The position numbers were made by a program, and so were the translations under genes. Source: an uncultured SAR86 cluster bacterium (GTDB taxonomy: Bacteria; Pseudomonadota; Gammaproteobacteria; Magnimaribacterales; D2472). Taken from it: a DNA stretch of 64,000 nt. Positions 51,641 through 62,247 of this stretch are shown piece by piece (the first letter of the stretch is position 1; each line of letters opens with the position of its first letter). The stretch spans positions 1 through 64,000 of the forward strand of contig CACOPA010000007.1 in the NCBI GenBank assembly GCA_902628925.1. The letters run 5' to 3'. Below the pieces are notes generated by a model. It was not told the DNA's origin. It searched no databases and saw only the letters and a list, made by a program, of their open reading frames with translations.

Positions 51641-52061
51641 CTTATTAAAATCATTCTTTCCTTTTTGGTTGTGTACCTTGTGTGCATTACCTTTGTTTCA
51701 TTTGCATGCAGAAGAAACAGAACCTTATGCATATGTCATTCATCCAAAAAATGGTGATGTTGTTTCGAGTCCCTTTAAGGTTATATTTGGCCTTAAGAAT
51801 TTTGGTGTTGTGCCTGCAGGCATTGACCTTGAATTTGCGGGTCACCATCACCTCTTTGTTAACAGTCCAGGAATAGATTATTCAAAACCAATTCCAGCTG
51901 ATAAAAATCATTTACATTTTGGAAAAGGGCAGACTGAAACTGTCCTTGATTTAGAGCCAGGTGAATATCAACTTCAATTAGTTCTTGGTAATTATTTGCA
52001 CATTCCATTTAACCCGAGCATTGAATCAAAAATAATTTCAATAAGAGTTAAAAACAATTAG
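51618..52061 (+). CDS. DUF4399 secreted protein
   Basis: A 147-residue exported protein of unknown function. After a long n-region and a hydrophobic signal segment (FFPFWLCTLCALPLFHLHAEE) comes the DUF4399 core: IHPKNGDVVSSPFKVIFGLKNFGVVPAG, GHHHLFVN and LHFGKGQTETVLDLEPGEYQLQLVLG. The His-rich GHHH may bind metal, which is only a guess. ATG 51618 and 51624 are both possible starts. It is co-transcribed with the flavin reductase and converges on the TetR gene with a 4-base overlap. Confidence 0.82.
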   Translation: MQMENTYNLLKSFFPFWLCTLCALPLFHLHAEETEPYAYVIHPKNGDVVSSPFKVIFGLKNFGVVPAGIDLEFAGHHHLFVNSPGIDYSKPIPADKNHLHFGKGQTETVLDLEPGEYQLQLVLGNYLHIPFNPSIESKIISIRVKNN

Positions 52062-52693
52062 CTTTTAATTAATGCATCAATTGAAGAATTCATAAAGGGA
52101 ACAAGATTATTTTTTGCAGCTCTTAAAGCATCAATTGGCATGTCAAAGCTTCCATCAGTTGTTGGAACATCCTCTAATTTTTGTTCAATTTTATTTAAAC
52201 CAACAAGACCATGTAAAAAGGCCCAAATTTTGACACATTTTTCATCATATTCTTCATCATTTTTTAGTTTAATATACTTTTTAATTGATGATTTTAGTGA
52301 GCTGTAAGCTTCAAGTGCAGCATCATGAAGATCAGGAAAATTTCTAAAATCTTTGATGACCGTCCCAAACATAACCTCATAAATATTATTGTTGCTTATA
52401 GCAAAATCTAGATATGCAAGCATCGCATCAATAAGCGTCTTTTTTGAAATCTTGTTTGTTTTTGATAAGTCTATGATTTTATCTATGGATTTTTGCATCT
52501 CGACAAATCCATGAGCAGCTACAGCAGCCAACAGCGATTCTTTAGTTTCAAAATGCCTATAGGGTGCTGTTTGAGAGACATTTGCTTCCTTGGCAATACC
52601 TCTTAAGCTAATTTTGTCATGACCATGTTCTTCACATAAGGTGCACGCACAACGGATAAGCTCTGAGCGCAAATTTCCGTGATGATATTTCAT
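52058..52693 (-). CDS. TetR/AcrR family repressor of the adjacent efflux pump
   Basis: Dimeric transcription repressor. The N-terminal helix-turn-helix (about residues 20-53) contains ISLRGIAKEANVSQ and APYRHFETKESLLAAVA, the TetR signature. The C-terminal helical domain should bind a drug or metabolite. Length of 211 residues is normal. It is divergent from the small ORF/MFP/RND genes, and the 79-base start region between carries three copies of an ATGTTTAC/GTAAACAT half-site, so it very probably represses both sides. The ligand cannot be told. Confidence 0.9.
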   Translation of the reverse strand: MKYHHGNLRSELIRCACTLCEEHGHDKISLRGIAKEANVSQTAPYRHFETKESLLAAVAAHGFVEMQKSIDKIIDLSKTNKISKKTLIDAMLAYLDFAISNNNIYEVMFGTVIKDFRNFPDLHDAALEAYSSLKSSIKKYIKLKNDEEYDEKCVKIWAFLHGLVGLNKIEQKLEDVPTTDGSFDMPIDALRAAKNNLVPFMNSSIDALIKS

Positions 52694-52700
52694 ATTTATG

Positions 52701-52743
52701 TTGACACTGTAAACATTTAGTACTATGTTTACGCTGTAAACAT
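52701..52743 (+). promoter_or_regulatory. Sigma70-type promoter overlapped by TetR operator half-sites
   Basis: TTGACA at 52701-52706 and TATGTT at 52724-52729 form a -35/-10 pair with an exact 17-base spacer, reading toward the efflux genes. Three half-sites overlie it: GTAAACAT (52709-52716), ATGTTTAC (52725-52732) and GTAAACAT (52736-52743). The last two form an 8-3-8 palindrome across the -10 and the expected start; the first two form an 8-8-8 palindrome across the spacer. A bound TetR dimer would block polymerase. That TetR binds here is an inference from position and symmetry. Confidence 0.75.
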
Positions 52744-52772
52744 TAATTCTTAACTATAAATTTGTCAAATAA

Positions 52773-52880
52773 ATGAAAAAATTGATATACAAAAACCAAA
52801 CTCTCGTAGCTTTTTTAATTTCAGTAAGCTCTTTAAATATAATTTTGATAACTATGTTTCAACTAACAAAGATAGGTTAA
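52773..52880 (+). CDS. Small membrane peptide, 35 residues, upstream of efflux genes
   Basis: A complete ATG-to-TAA reading frame of 35 codons, too short for ordinary gene finders. It predicts a basic N-terminus (MKKLIYKNQ) followed by one hydrophobic span (TLVAFLISVSSLNIILITMF) and a short tail, so N-in, single-pass. It begins about 37 bases after the expected transcription start of the promoter at 52701 and ends 4 bases before the adaptor gene start, which favours translational coupling. No clear ribosome-binding site precedes it. A pump-associated small protein such as AcrZ is a functional analogy only; no sequence match is claimed. Chance in AT-rich DNA cannot be excluded. Confidence 0.45.
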   Translation: MKKLIYKNQTLVAFLISVSSLNIILITMFQLTKIG

Positions 52881-52884
52881 TTCT

Positions 52885-53874
52885 ATGAAAAAACTTTTCT
52901 TGTTTCTTATCCTTGGAGCTTCGACTCTTTTGATGGGGCAGGATTCATTGGAGGTTTTAGAAGTTGAAATTCAAGATAGTTACAAAGAGATTAAATTAAT
53001 ACCAGGAAAAGTCCTTCCGACTCAAATATCAAATCTTGCTTTTGAAATTCCTGGGATTGTTTATAAGATCAATGCAGACATAGGAGATAGGTTTGCAAAG
53101 GGCGATGTCCTTGCCGAACTTGATAGCAGAGAGGTTAATGCAAATTTCATGCAAGCTGAGGCAAGGTTTAAATTATCTAAGCTTGCTCTTGATCGTTTTG
53201 AGGACCTTAAAAAAGACGGATTTATTTCTGCGCAAGAATTTGATCATGCCAGTGCAGAATATGATGTAGCTAAATCTGAACTAGAATTTTTCAAAGTAAA
53301 ACTTTCTCAAACTAAAATCACTGCTCCATACGATGGTTTTATCCAAGATCGTATGATTGATAAAGGTACCATTATCTCTCCCGGGGCTATGATCTTTCAA
53401 TTTGTAAGCTCAACTTCCGTTGAGGCACATGTCTCAATACCTAGCAACATCATTCAGAACCTTGTCATTGGACAAGAATATACATTCACTATTGAAGGTG
53501 GAAATGCAAAAGCAAAATTCTCCCGTGTTGCTCCTATGACTATTGGAGGATCAACCAATCGTTTAGCAATCTTTAGGTTTAAAGAGTTCATCAATCCTGG
53601 TTCGATAGGCTATCTCAATTATGAGAATTTAGTCCTAGAAAAAGGAGTCTGGGTTCCGTTTAGTGCTTTATCAGAATCTGACCAAGGCTTATGGAGTTTG
53701 TTTGTCCTTGCACCTGAAAATGATAGTTTTGGATCAGTAAAGGTAGTTCGAGAGCTTGTTGAGTTGTTGCATATTGAAGGTAATTTTGCTTATGTAACTG
53801 GGACCTTAACTCCGGGTGAGCAAGTTATTGTGGGTGGGGCATCAAAAGTAATTGAAGGCAAGATCTACGATTAA
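52885..53874 (+). CDS. RND efflux periplasmic adaptor (membrane fusion protein)
   Basis: Links an RND pump to the outer-membrane channel. A signal peptide ends near LLMGQ with no lipobox Cys. Then comes the barrel-sandwich (lipoyl) half FEIPGIVYKINADIGDRFAKGDVLAELDS, a short alpha hairpin (about residues 85-130), the second lipoyl half TKITAPYDGFIQDRMIDKGTIISPG, and a beta-barrel and membrane-proximal domain ending with VIVGGASKVIEGK. Length of 329 residues is short for AcrA but common in compact adaptors. It precedes the pump gene by 8 bases. Confidence 0.93.
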   Translation: MKKLFLFLILGASTLLMGQDSLEVLEVEIQDSYKEIKLIPGKVLPTQISNLAFEIPGIVYKINADIGDRFAKGDVLAELDSREVNANFMQAEARFKLSKLALDRFEDLKKDGFISAQEFDHASAEYDVAKSELEFFKVKLSQTKITAPYDGFIQDRMIDKGTIISPGAMIFQFVSSTSVEAHVSIPSNIIQNLVIGQEYTFTIEGGNAKAKFSRVAPMTIGGSTNRLAIFRFKEFINPGSIGYLNYENLVLEKGVWVPFSALSESDQGLWSLFVLAPENDSFGSVKVVRELVELLHIEGNFAYVTGTLTPGEQVIVGGASKVIEGKIYD

Positions 53875-53882
53875 TTTCCGCC

Positions 53883-56800
53883 ATGAATCCCATAGAAATA
53901 TTCCTTGAAAGACCTAGAGTCTTTATTCTAACAATTATATTTATTTTAATTTCAGGATTTTTTGCTCTTAATTCCGTTCCAAGGCAAGAAAATCCAGAGC
54001 TTGCCCAAAGATGGTCAAACGTTCAGGTTATTTATCCGGGAGCCTCTCCCGAAAGAATTGAAACTCAAGTATTAGAGCCACTTGAAGCTAAATTAAGAGA
54101 AGTTTTTGAAGTAAGAAGATTAGTCTCCTCAGCTTCAGATGGCTTCAGTCTGACCTTGGTTGAGCTAAAAGAAGATGTAGATCCATCTCTTATCGAAGAT
54201 GCATGGTCAGAAGTTCAGGACAAGATTGATCAGGCTAAAGTAAACTTACCGCGAAATGTAGATACGGAATTAATAAGAAGTAGTGGTCCACCAGCTACAT
54301 TAATTTATGCAATTAAATGGATGGAAGATGGTCCTCCACCAAAAATTCTTATGACCAGGGTGGCAGATGATTTAAGGCTGGAGCTGGCGTATGGCGGAGG
54401 CACGGATAAAGCCTTTTTATTTGGTGGCACTGAGGAAGAAGTCCTTATTGAGATTGATAATGCAAGAATCTCTAGCATGGGATTATCATTCCAAGAAATA
54501 GCAAATCGAGTCCAAGCTTTAGATAACAAAAGACCTATAGGAGTATTCACAGATCAAAGTAGTGAAATATTGGTCAAATCAAAGGACAACTTTAGGACTA
54601 TTCAAGAAATAGAAGACTTACCAATAGAGACTTTTGATGGAACGGAAATAGTCAGGCTTGGGGACATTGCTAGCGTTAAGAAAACTCCAAGAATTCCTTC
54701 TGAAGAAATAATTTATGTAGATGGGCAGCCTGCAATATTGATTCAAGTCCATGCAGCTTTTCAGCAAAGGATAGATTTATATGTAAATAATCTTGAAAAA
54801 ATTGCCGAAGCCTATGATAAAAACCTTCCTGATGAGTTAAGTGTGGTAAAGCTCTATGATGAATCCTTTTACCTAAATCAGAAATTTGACAATCTTTCTT
54901 GGAGCATCTTTTTTGCAACCAATATTGTTATATTGCTAAGCTTTTTCTTGCTGGGACTTAGGTCTGCTTTAATTGTAGGCGTAACCATTCCGCTGACTAT
55001 TTGTTTGGTTCTTTTGGGTTGTAATTTATTGGGATTGCCGCTCCATCAAACATCCATGACAGGAATAATAATTGCACTGGGATTACTTATTGATAATGCA
55101 ATTATTATGGTTGAAGACTATAAATTTAGACGGCGAAGCAGTCATGCTCCCAGAAGTGCAGCTTTAATTTCATTTAAACATCTTTGGGTGCCATTAGCGG
55201 CTGCTACAGCAACCACAGCGTTTGCTTTTCTACCGATTGCTGCAGGGAAGGGTCCAAGTTCAGAATTTGTCGGCGGTATGGCAATCACAGTAATTCTTTC
55301 AGTGTGTGGCTCCTTATTTTTAGCTTTATTCATAACTCCTGTTTTTCTAAACCTTTTAGAAAAAATTCCACTATTTAAAAATCAAAAACTTGCTACCGAG
55401 GGCTATTCAAATGAAGATTTAGCTCGCCACTATCGCAACTTCTTAAAGTGGTCATTTGACAAACCTCGTCGGGGTATTTTATTAGCACTTATTCTTCCTA
55501 CCATCGGTTTTCTAACGTTCCCATTACTTAAGCAAGATTTTTTCCCTGAGTTAGATCGAAATATGTTCAGGGTTATAGTTGAGCTACCACCAAACTCTTC
55601 AATTGATGCAACTGAAAAAGAGATTCTTAGATTAAGGGAGGAGATGTATGAAAAGGCAGGCTTTGAGATTAAATCTGATGTTTGGTTCATTGGGCGAAAC
55701 CTTCCACGTGTTCTTTACAATGTAATTGGAGGAGACTCACCTTTAGGTAATAACAATGTAGCAGATGCATTTTTTATTTCTGAAGACTACTCCAAAATGA
55801 TGAAAGGCCTCCCAGCATTAGCAAGGTCTATGGTTGAAACAAATCCTGACCTCAGAATCATTATTGATAAGTTTGATTCTGGTCCACCAGTTTTTGCTGC
55901 TGTTGAGTATCGAATATTAGGAGATGATCCAAAGGTTTTACAAGTATTGGGTGAGCAATTAGAGCTGATCATGAATAATGCACCGGATGTTTTCTTAACA
56001 AGAGCAGATCTATCTCAAATCAGCGCAAAGTTTGAAATTGATTTCAATAATTCTCAATTATTATTATCTGGTGTAAACACACAGGTTCTTTTAAATGAAA
56101 TCTCTATAGCAACTCAAGGCATTAATGTTGGAACAATGCTTGATGGAAATAAAGAAATTCCTTTAAGAATTAGAGGGATGAAGTATCAAGATTTGAATGA
56201 TTCAATTCAATACATCTCCATTCCCGGAGATAATTCCCTTAATTACTCTTCAAGTTTTGGTGAGCTTAAATTAACCTCCAAGCCAACATCACTAGCTCGT
56301 TTTGAGGGCTCAAAGTCAAATACTGTTCAAGGTTGGATTTGGCCAGACAAACTTGCATCAGGCACTGAACGCTACATTAAGACTTCCATTGATAAATTTA
56401 AAGAGTCTTTACCTCCCGGATATCAATTAGAACTTTCTGGTGAGGCTGAATCTAGATCAGAGTCGCAAGCACAAATTTTTTCCTCTGCTGCAATATTTTT
56501 TATCCTAATAATTATTGCTCTAATTTCTGCGCTCAATTCTTTTAGAGAGGCAACAATTATCTTAAGCGTTGCAATACTATGTACAGGCTTGGCTTTTGTG
56601 GGCTTGGTCTTAGGGAATGCTAATTTTGGTTTTATAGGTTTGGTTGGAGCAGTAGGTCTAGTCGGTTTATCCATCAATGATTCAATAGTTGTTCTATCTC
56701 ATATTAAAGAGGCAAATGAGAATAATGATCTCACTAAGGAAGGATTGATAGATGTGGTGATGCGCTCCACTAGACATATCATTACAACGTCAGTGACTAC

Positions 56801-56945
56801 CATAGGAGGATTCTTACCTCTGCTAGTTTCAAGTATATTTTTTAAACCCCTTGCTTGGGCGATGGCGGGCGGAGTCTTTGGAGCAACAATAATTGCTTTA
56901 TTTTATATACCTAGCTTGTATGCAATAAAAGAAAAAATTACTTAA
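53883..56945 (+). CDS. RND family efflux transporter, inner-membrane pump
   Basis: Proton-driven multidrug or lipid pump of 1020 residues with twelve membrane helices and two large periplasmic loops. It opens MNPIEIFLERPRVFILTIIF and has the first-loop SVPRQENPELA and YPGASPERIETQV. In TM4 the proton-relay site reads GLLIDNAII (Asp404, Asn405), one acidic residue where AcrB has two, and the TM10 equivalent of AcrB Lys940 reads GLSINDSIVV with no Lys. It is therefore not an AcrB-type HAE1 relay but nearer the group with D-N in TM4. Substrate is unknown. No outer-membrane channel gene follows; a TolC-like protein is encoded at 12466-13812. Confidence 0.92.
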   Translation: MNPIEIFLERPRVFILTIIFILISGFFALNSVPRQENPELAQRWSNVQVIYPGASPERIETQVLEPLEAKLREVFEVRRLVSSASDGFSLTLVELKEDVDPSLIEDAWSEVQDKIDQAKVNLPRNVDTELIRSSGPPATLIYAIKWMEDGPPPKILMTRVADDLRLELAYGGGTDKAFLFGGTEEEVLIEIDNARISSMGLSFQEIANRVQALDNKRPIGVFTDQSSEILVKSKDNFRTIQEIEDLPIETFDGTEIVRLGDIASVKKTPRIPSEEIIYVDGQPAILIQVHAAFQQRIDLYVNNLEKIAEAYDKNLPDELSVVKLYDESFYLNQKFDNLSWSIFFATNIVILLSFFLLGLRSALIVGVTIPLTICLVLLGCNLLGLPLHQTSMTGIIIALGLLIDNAIIMVEDYKFRRRSSHAPRSAALISFKHLWVPLAAATATTAFAFLPIAAGKGPSSEFVGGMAITVILSVCGSLFLALFITPVFLNLLEKIPLFKNQKLATEGYSNEDLARHYRNFLKWSFDKPRRGILLALILPTIGFLTFPLLKQDFFPELDRNMFRVIVELPPNSSIDATEKEILRLREEMYEKAGFEIKSDVWFIGRNLPRVLYNVIGGDSPLGNNNVADAFFISEDYSKMMKGLPALARSMVETNPDLRIIIDKFDSGPPVFAAVEYRILGDDPKVLQVLGEQLELIMNNAPDVFLTRADLSQISAKFEIDFNNSQLLLSGVNTQVLLNEISIATQGINVGTMLDGNKEIPLRIRGMKYQDLNDSIQYISIPGDNSLNYSSSFGELKLTSKPTSLARFEGSKSNTVQGWIWPDKLASGTERYIKTSIDKFKESLPPGYQLELSGEAESRSESQAQIFSSAAIFFILIIIALISALNSFREATIILSVAILCTGLAFVGLVLGNANFGFIGLVGAVGLVGLSINDSIVVLSHIKEANENNDLTKEGLIDVVMRSTRHIITTSVTTIGGFLPLLVSSIFFKPLAWAMAGGVFGATIIALFYIPSLYAIKEKIT

Positions 56946-56946
56946 T

Positions 56947-57777
56947 CTAGGTTTCTTGTTGTGGAGGTTTAGGAGCCTCTCTATTAAAAGGCCAGAATCC
57001 TCTTGACTCAGTTTTAGAATCTTCTAACTCTTGATTTGGGTAGTTAATTACAATTGTTTTCTCAACATCTTCAAGCAAGTCAAGATAGCCTAAGTTTTCA
57101 TAAGCTTCTTTAAGTATGTTTAATGCTCTTAAGTTTTCACTTGAGTTAGGGATGTGCTCTAAAACATATTTTGCTCGTCTTAAGGCAGCTATATATGCCT
57201 CTCTTCTTAAATAATAATCAGCTGCAGTAAGTTCGTGTTTAGCAATCATATTTCTTAGATAAATTAATCTCTGATTAGCGTAAGGAGCATACTGACTGTC
57301 AGGAAACCTAGTTAGAAATTCAGATAATTCTGAGAAAGATTGCTTTGCCCCAGAAATATCTCTTTTTGGTAAATTATCTTCAAAGAGTCGGGCAAAAAAG
57401 CTTTTGTCTCGGGTATAACTTGTAATTCCCCTCATAAAATATGCATAGTCAATATTAGGATGCCTTGGATGAAGTCTTATAAATTTTTCTGTTGCAGCGT
57501 GAGCAGCCTCATCATCGCCATTCATAAAATGAACATATATTAGTTCAGATTGAGCTTGTTCAGCATACCTACCAAAAGGATATCTGGTAACGATCATCTC
57601 AAGTGCATCAATTGCTGAAAAATAGTTTTTTGCCCTCATTCTACTTTGAGCGATTTCATAGTATTGCTGCTCAGGCTGTTCAATAACTGGACCGTCAGAA
57701 CTACATCCGGTAAATACAACAAATGAGGCGAGCATCCCAAGTGTATTTCTAAAAAATTTGTTTTTATGCATAGCCAT
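56947..57777 (-). CDS. bamD: Outer-membrane assembly lipoprotein BamD
   Basis: Essential lipoprotein of the beta-barrel assembly machine. The signal peptide ends in a lipobox (VVFTGC), with Cys25 as lipidated residue when counted from ATG 57777. TPR-type helical repeats follow, with BamD-specific YEIAQSRMRAKNYFSAIDALE, YPFGRYAEQAQSELIYVHF, HPRHPNIDYAYFMRGI and YAPYANQRLIYLRN. Length of 276 residues is normal. A Met two codons on (57771) is an alternative start. It is divergent from rluD, as bamD and rluD are in E. coli, which is conserved gammaproteobacterial order. Confidence 0.95.
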   Translation of the reverse strand: MAMHKNKFFRNTLGMLASFVVFTGCSSDGPVIEQPEQQYYEIAQSRMRAKNYFSAIDALEMIVTRYPFGRYAEQAQSELIYVHFMNGDDEAAHAATEKFIRLHPRHPNIDYAYFMRGITSYTRDKSFFARLFEDNLPKRDISGAKQSFSELSEFLTRFPDSQYAPYANQRLIYLRNMIAKHELTAADYYLRREAYIAALRRAKYVLEHIPNSSENLRALNILKEAYENLGYLDLLEDVEKTIVINYPNQELEDSKTESRGFWPFNREAPKPPQQET

Positions 57778-57865
57778 AAATTCGCAACATTTTACCCTTT
57801 TAATTCTAAGCTTAGTAAACTAATCATAAAAATTTTTAGACTATTAAAGTTATTGTCAGTTCGTT

Positions 57866-58810
57866 ATGAGGCACAAAAAGTTAGAAATTCCTGAGATCCT
57901 CCATGGCAAAAGGGCTGATATTGCAATTAGCGAGCTTCTTGGCAATGAATTATCAAGAAATCAGGTTAAGGATTTAATTAAATCGGGTGATATTTTGATT
58001 AATGATGAGGGGTGCAAGCCAAAAGATAAAGTCTGTCATAATGATCAAATCGATGTATCGATTCCGGATGCGGAAGTATCTTCATGGACTGCAGAGGATA
58101 TTAATCTTGATATTATTTTTGCATGTGATGATTACGCAATTATAAATAAACCAGCTGGCTTAGTAATGCATCCTGGAGCTGGTGTTAAGTCAGGCACTCT
58201 AGCAAACGGAGTAGCAAAAATTTATCCCGAAGTTTTACGCCTTCCAAGAAACGGAATAGTACATAGGCTTGATAAAGATACGTCAGGGTTAGTAGTTATA
58301 GCTAGGAAAAACGGTTTTAGAAATCACATTGTTGAGCAATTCCAAAACAGAGAAGTAGAAAAAAAATATTTAGCAGTAATTAAGGGTGAGATTATTGGCG
58401 CTCTAACTATAGATAAGCCTATTGCCAGGGATAGACACAATAGAACCAAGATGAAAGTTGATGAAAGCGGGAGAGAGGCTATCTCCGAAGCTATATCTCT
58501 AGAAAGTTTTGGTGGATACTCTGTGGTTGAGGTAAAAATTGAAACCGGAAGGACCCATCAAATTCGAGTGCATTTAAGCTCAAATAAAACCCCTATAATT
58601 GGAGACAAGGCTTATGGTTCTGGAAGCCAATTAATCAAGAATCTTTCTGATAATTTAAAGGATAAAATTTTGTCATTTCCAAGGCAGGCACTCCACGCAT
58701 ATCAATTAGCATTTTTGGATGCTAGCAATGAAATGAAGACTTACAAGAGTAATCCACCAGATGATATATTAGGTCTAATAGAATCCTTGAAGAGCAATGA
58801 AAATGCTTGA
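57866..58810 (+). CDS. rluD: 23S rRNA pseudouridine synthase RluD
   Basis: Makes pseudouridines 1911, 1915 and 1917 in helix 69 of 23S rRNA, the substrate later methylated by RlmH, encoded at 26593. An N-terminal S4 RNA-binding domain (residues about 14-60) precedes the catalytic domain. The nucleophilic Asp136 is in GIVHRLDKDTSGL, and AINKPAGLVMHPG-like (IINKPAGLVMHPGAG) and ETGRTHQIRVHL are family signatures. Length of 314 residues is normal. Confidence 0.95.
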   Translation: MRHKKLEIPEILHGKRADIAISELLGNELSRNQVKDLIKSGDILINDEGCKPKDKVCHNDQIDVSIPDAEVSSWTAEDINLDIIFACDDYAIINKPAGLVMHPGAGVKSGTLANGVAKIYPEVLRLPRNGIVHRLDKDTSGLVVIARKNGFRNHIVEQFQNREVEKKYLAVIKGEIIGALTIDKPIARDRHNRTKMKVDESGREAISEAISLESFGGYSVVEVKIETGRTHQIRVHLSSNKTPIIGDKAYGSGSQLIKNLSDNLKDKILSFPRQALHAYQLAFLDASNEMKTYKSNPPDDILGLIESLKSNENA

Positions 58811-58870
58811 AACACTTGTTTTTACAAGAATTTAAGGTATAAATCCACGTTCCAATTTAGATTATTAGAT

Positions 58871-60603
58871 ATGAACTTATCTGGCGGTGACATGTTAATG
58901 CGAGCTCTTAGAGAAGAGGGCGTGAAATTTATATTCGGCTATCCCGGAGGAGCTGCTTTACATATTTACGATTCTGTCTTCCGTCAAAAGAGCATCGAAC
59001 ACATTTTAGTTAGACATGAGCAAGGCGCCACTCATGCAGCTGATGGCTATGCAAGAGCTACTGGTAAGCCTGGGGTTGTATTGGTCACTTCTGGACCTGG
59101 AGCGACAAATGCTATTACTGGGATAGCAACAGCTTTTATGGACTCAATTCCTATGATTGTTATCTCAGGTCAAGTTCAAAGTCATTTAATTGGAACAGAT
59201 TCATTCCAGGAAACCGACATGATTGGTATCTCAAGACCAATAGTTAAGCACAGTTATATTATTCAAGATGTTCGGGACATTCCAAAAGTAGTTCAAGAAG
59301 CATTTCATATAGCTACCTCAGGAAGGCCTGGACCAGTTGTAATTGATATTCCCAAAGATATGACTGATCCTTCTAAAAAGTTTAAGTATCAAAAACCAGC
59401 TAATCCTGATATTAGATCATATAAACCAAAATCATTGCCGCATCCAGGGCAGATAAAAAAAGCAGCAAAAGCTATCTTGTCATCTGAGAGGCCAGTAATT
59501 TATTCAGGTGGTGGCGTTATTATTGGTAATGCTTCTAAGGAATTAAATGACCTTAACAAGCTCTTAAAAGTTCCATTGACTAGTACCTTAATGGGTCTAG
59601 GAGCATTCCCAGCAAATAATAAACTTTTTCTTGGCATGCTAGGTATGCATGGCACTTATCAAGCAAATATGTCCATGCATAATGCAGACCTTATTTTAGC
59701 AGTAGGCGCAAGGTTCGATGATAGGATTACCAATACCCCTGCACTTTTTGCACCTAATGCAAAAATTGTTCATATAGATGTTGATCCAGCCTCAATATCA
59801 AAAATCATCAATGCTGATATCCCAATAGTTGGGCAGGTAAAGGAATCATTGCAGGCCCTCATTAAAGAAATCAAGAGATCAAAGATAAAAATTGATTCAG
59901 ATGCAATTGAGGATTGGATAAGCAAAATCAATGTCTGGAGAGACAAGCATGGTCTTGATCATGAGATTTACATGAAACACCTCAAAACCAAGGCAATTTT
60001 GCCACAAGCTGTTGTTCAGGAGCTATATCATGCAACAAATGGAGATGCTTATGTAACTTCAGATGTGGGTCAACATCAGATGTTTGTTGCACAGTATTAT
60101 CATTTTAATAAGCCTAGGAGATGGATTAATTCTGGTGGTTTGGGAACAATGGGATTTGGTTTGCCAGCTGCTTTAGGTGTAAAGTTAGCTTTCCCAAAAA
60201 AAGAGGTGGTTTGCGTCACGGGTGAGGGCAGTATTCAGATGTGCATCCAAGAACTTTCTACCTGCTTGCAGTATGGATTACCGATAAAAATTATTAATAT
60301 CAATAATGAAGCACTTGGTATGGTCAAGCAGTGGCAAGACATGAACTATGGCGGAAGACACTCAGAGAGCACATATCAAAATTCATTACCGGATTTTGTA
60401 AAGCTGACTGAATCATACGGACATGTCGGAATGCGAGTTAAAAAATATGCTGATCTAAGGCCAGCACTTGATAAAGCTTTTTCCATGAAGGGAAAATTGG
60501 TTTTTATTGATGTATTGGTTGATCCAAATGAGCATGTGTACCCAATGCTTGTAGCACCAAATGGAAGTATGAAAGATATGTGGCTGAGCAAATCAGATAA
60601 AGT

Positions 60604-60607
<4 letters not shown>
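58871..60607 (+). CDS. ilvB: Acetolactate synthase large (catalytic) subunit
   Basis: TPP-dependent enzyme for the first common step of valine, leucine and isoleucine synthesis. The catalytic Glu50 lies in VRHEQGATHAADGYARATG. GLGTMGFGLPAALGVK and the TPP/magnesium segment GEGSIQMCIQELSTCLQ...NNEALGMVKQWQDMNYGGRHSES are typical of acetohydroxyacid synthase. FQETDMIG marks the FAD region. Length of 578 residues is normal. It overlaps ilvH by 4 bases. A TATAAA at 58838 could be a -10 box, and a 5-base stem with TTTT loop lies at 58815-58828, but no attenuator is clear. Confidence 0.95.
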
Positions 60608-62144
<1,537 letters not shown>

Positions 62145-62188
62145 AAAAACGGTATCTTATTGCAAATAACGGGTGTAGAATTCTCTTT

Positions 62189-62217
62189 CCGCCAGAAAGG
62201 CGGCTAGATGTTTAACA
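62189..62217 (+). promoter_or_regulatory. boxB-like hairpin and boxA antitermination site
   Basis: CCGCC (62189-62193) and GGCGG (62199-62203) form a perfect stem with an AGAAA loop, as in a boxB. Seven bases later TTTAACA (62211-62217) matches the core of the rRNA boxA, where NusB and NusE bind. The boxB-then-boxA order is the one seen in E. coli rRNA leaders. The hairpin might instead end ilvC transcription, but no T-run follows directly. Confidence 0.6.
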
Positions 62218-62218
62218 T

Positions 62219-62247
62219 TTTTGGTTACTCGTGTGGGTGTTCAAAAT
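62219..62247 (+). other. 5' arm of the 16S rRNA RNase III processing stem
   Basis: GTTACTCGTGTGGGTG at 62224-62239 is the exact reverse complement of 63870-63885 behind the 16S gene. Pairing extends on both sides with few mismatches (TTTT before, TCAAAA after), giving a stem of roughly 28 base pairs that brackets the 16S rRNA, the usual RNase III substrate. Confidence 0.85.

Noticed and set aside
57804-57818. Palindrome CTAAGCTTAG between bamD and rluD
   Set aside because: Short, symmetric AT-rich words are expected here by chance, and no promoter or repeat family is linked to it.
58811-58870. Attenuator or leader peptide before ilvB
   Set aside because: Only a 5-base stem with TTTT loop is present, and there is no run of Leu, Val or Ile codons in a short ORF.
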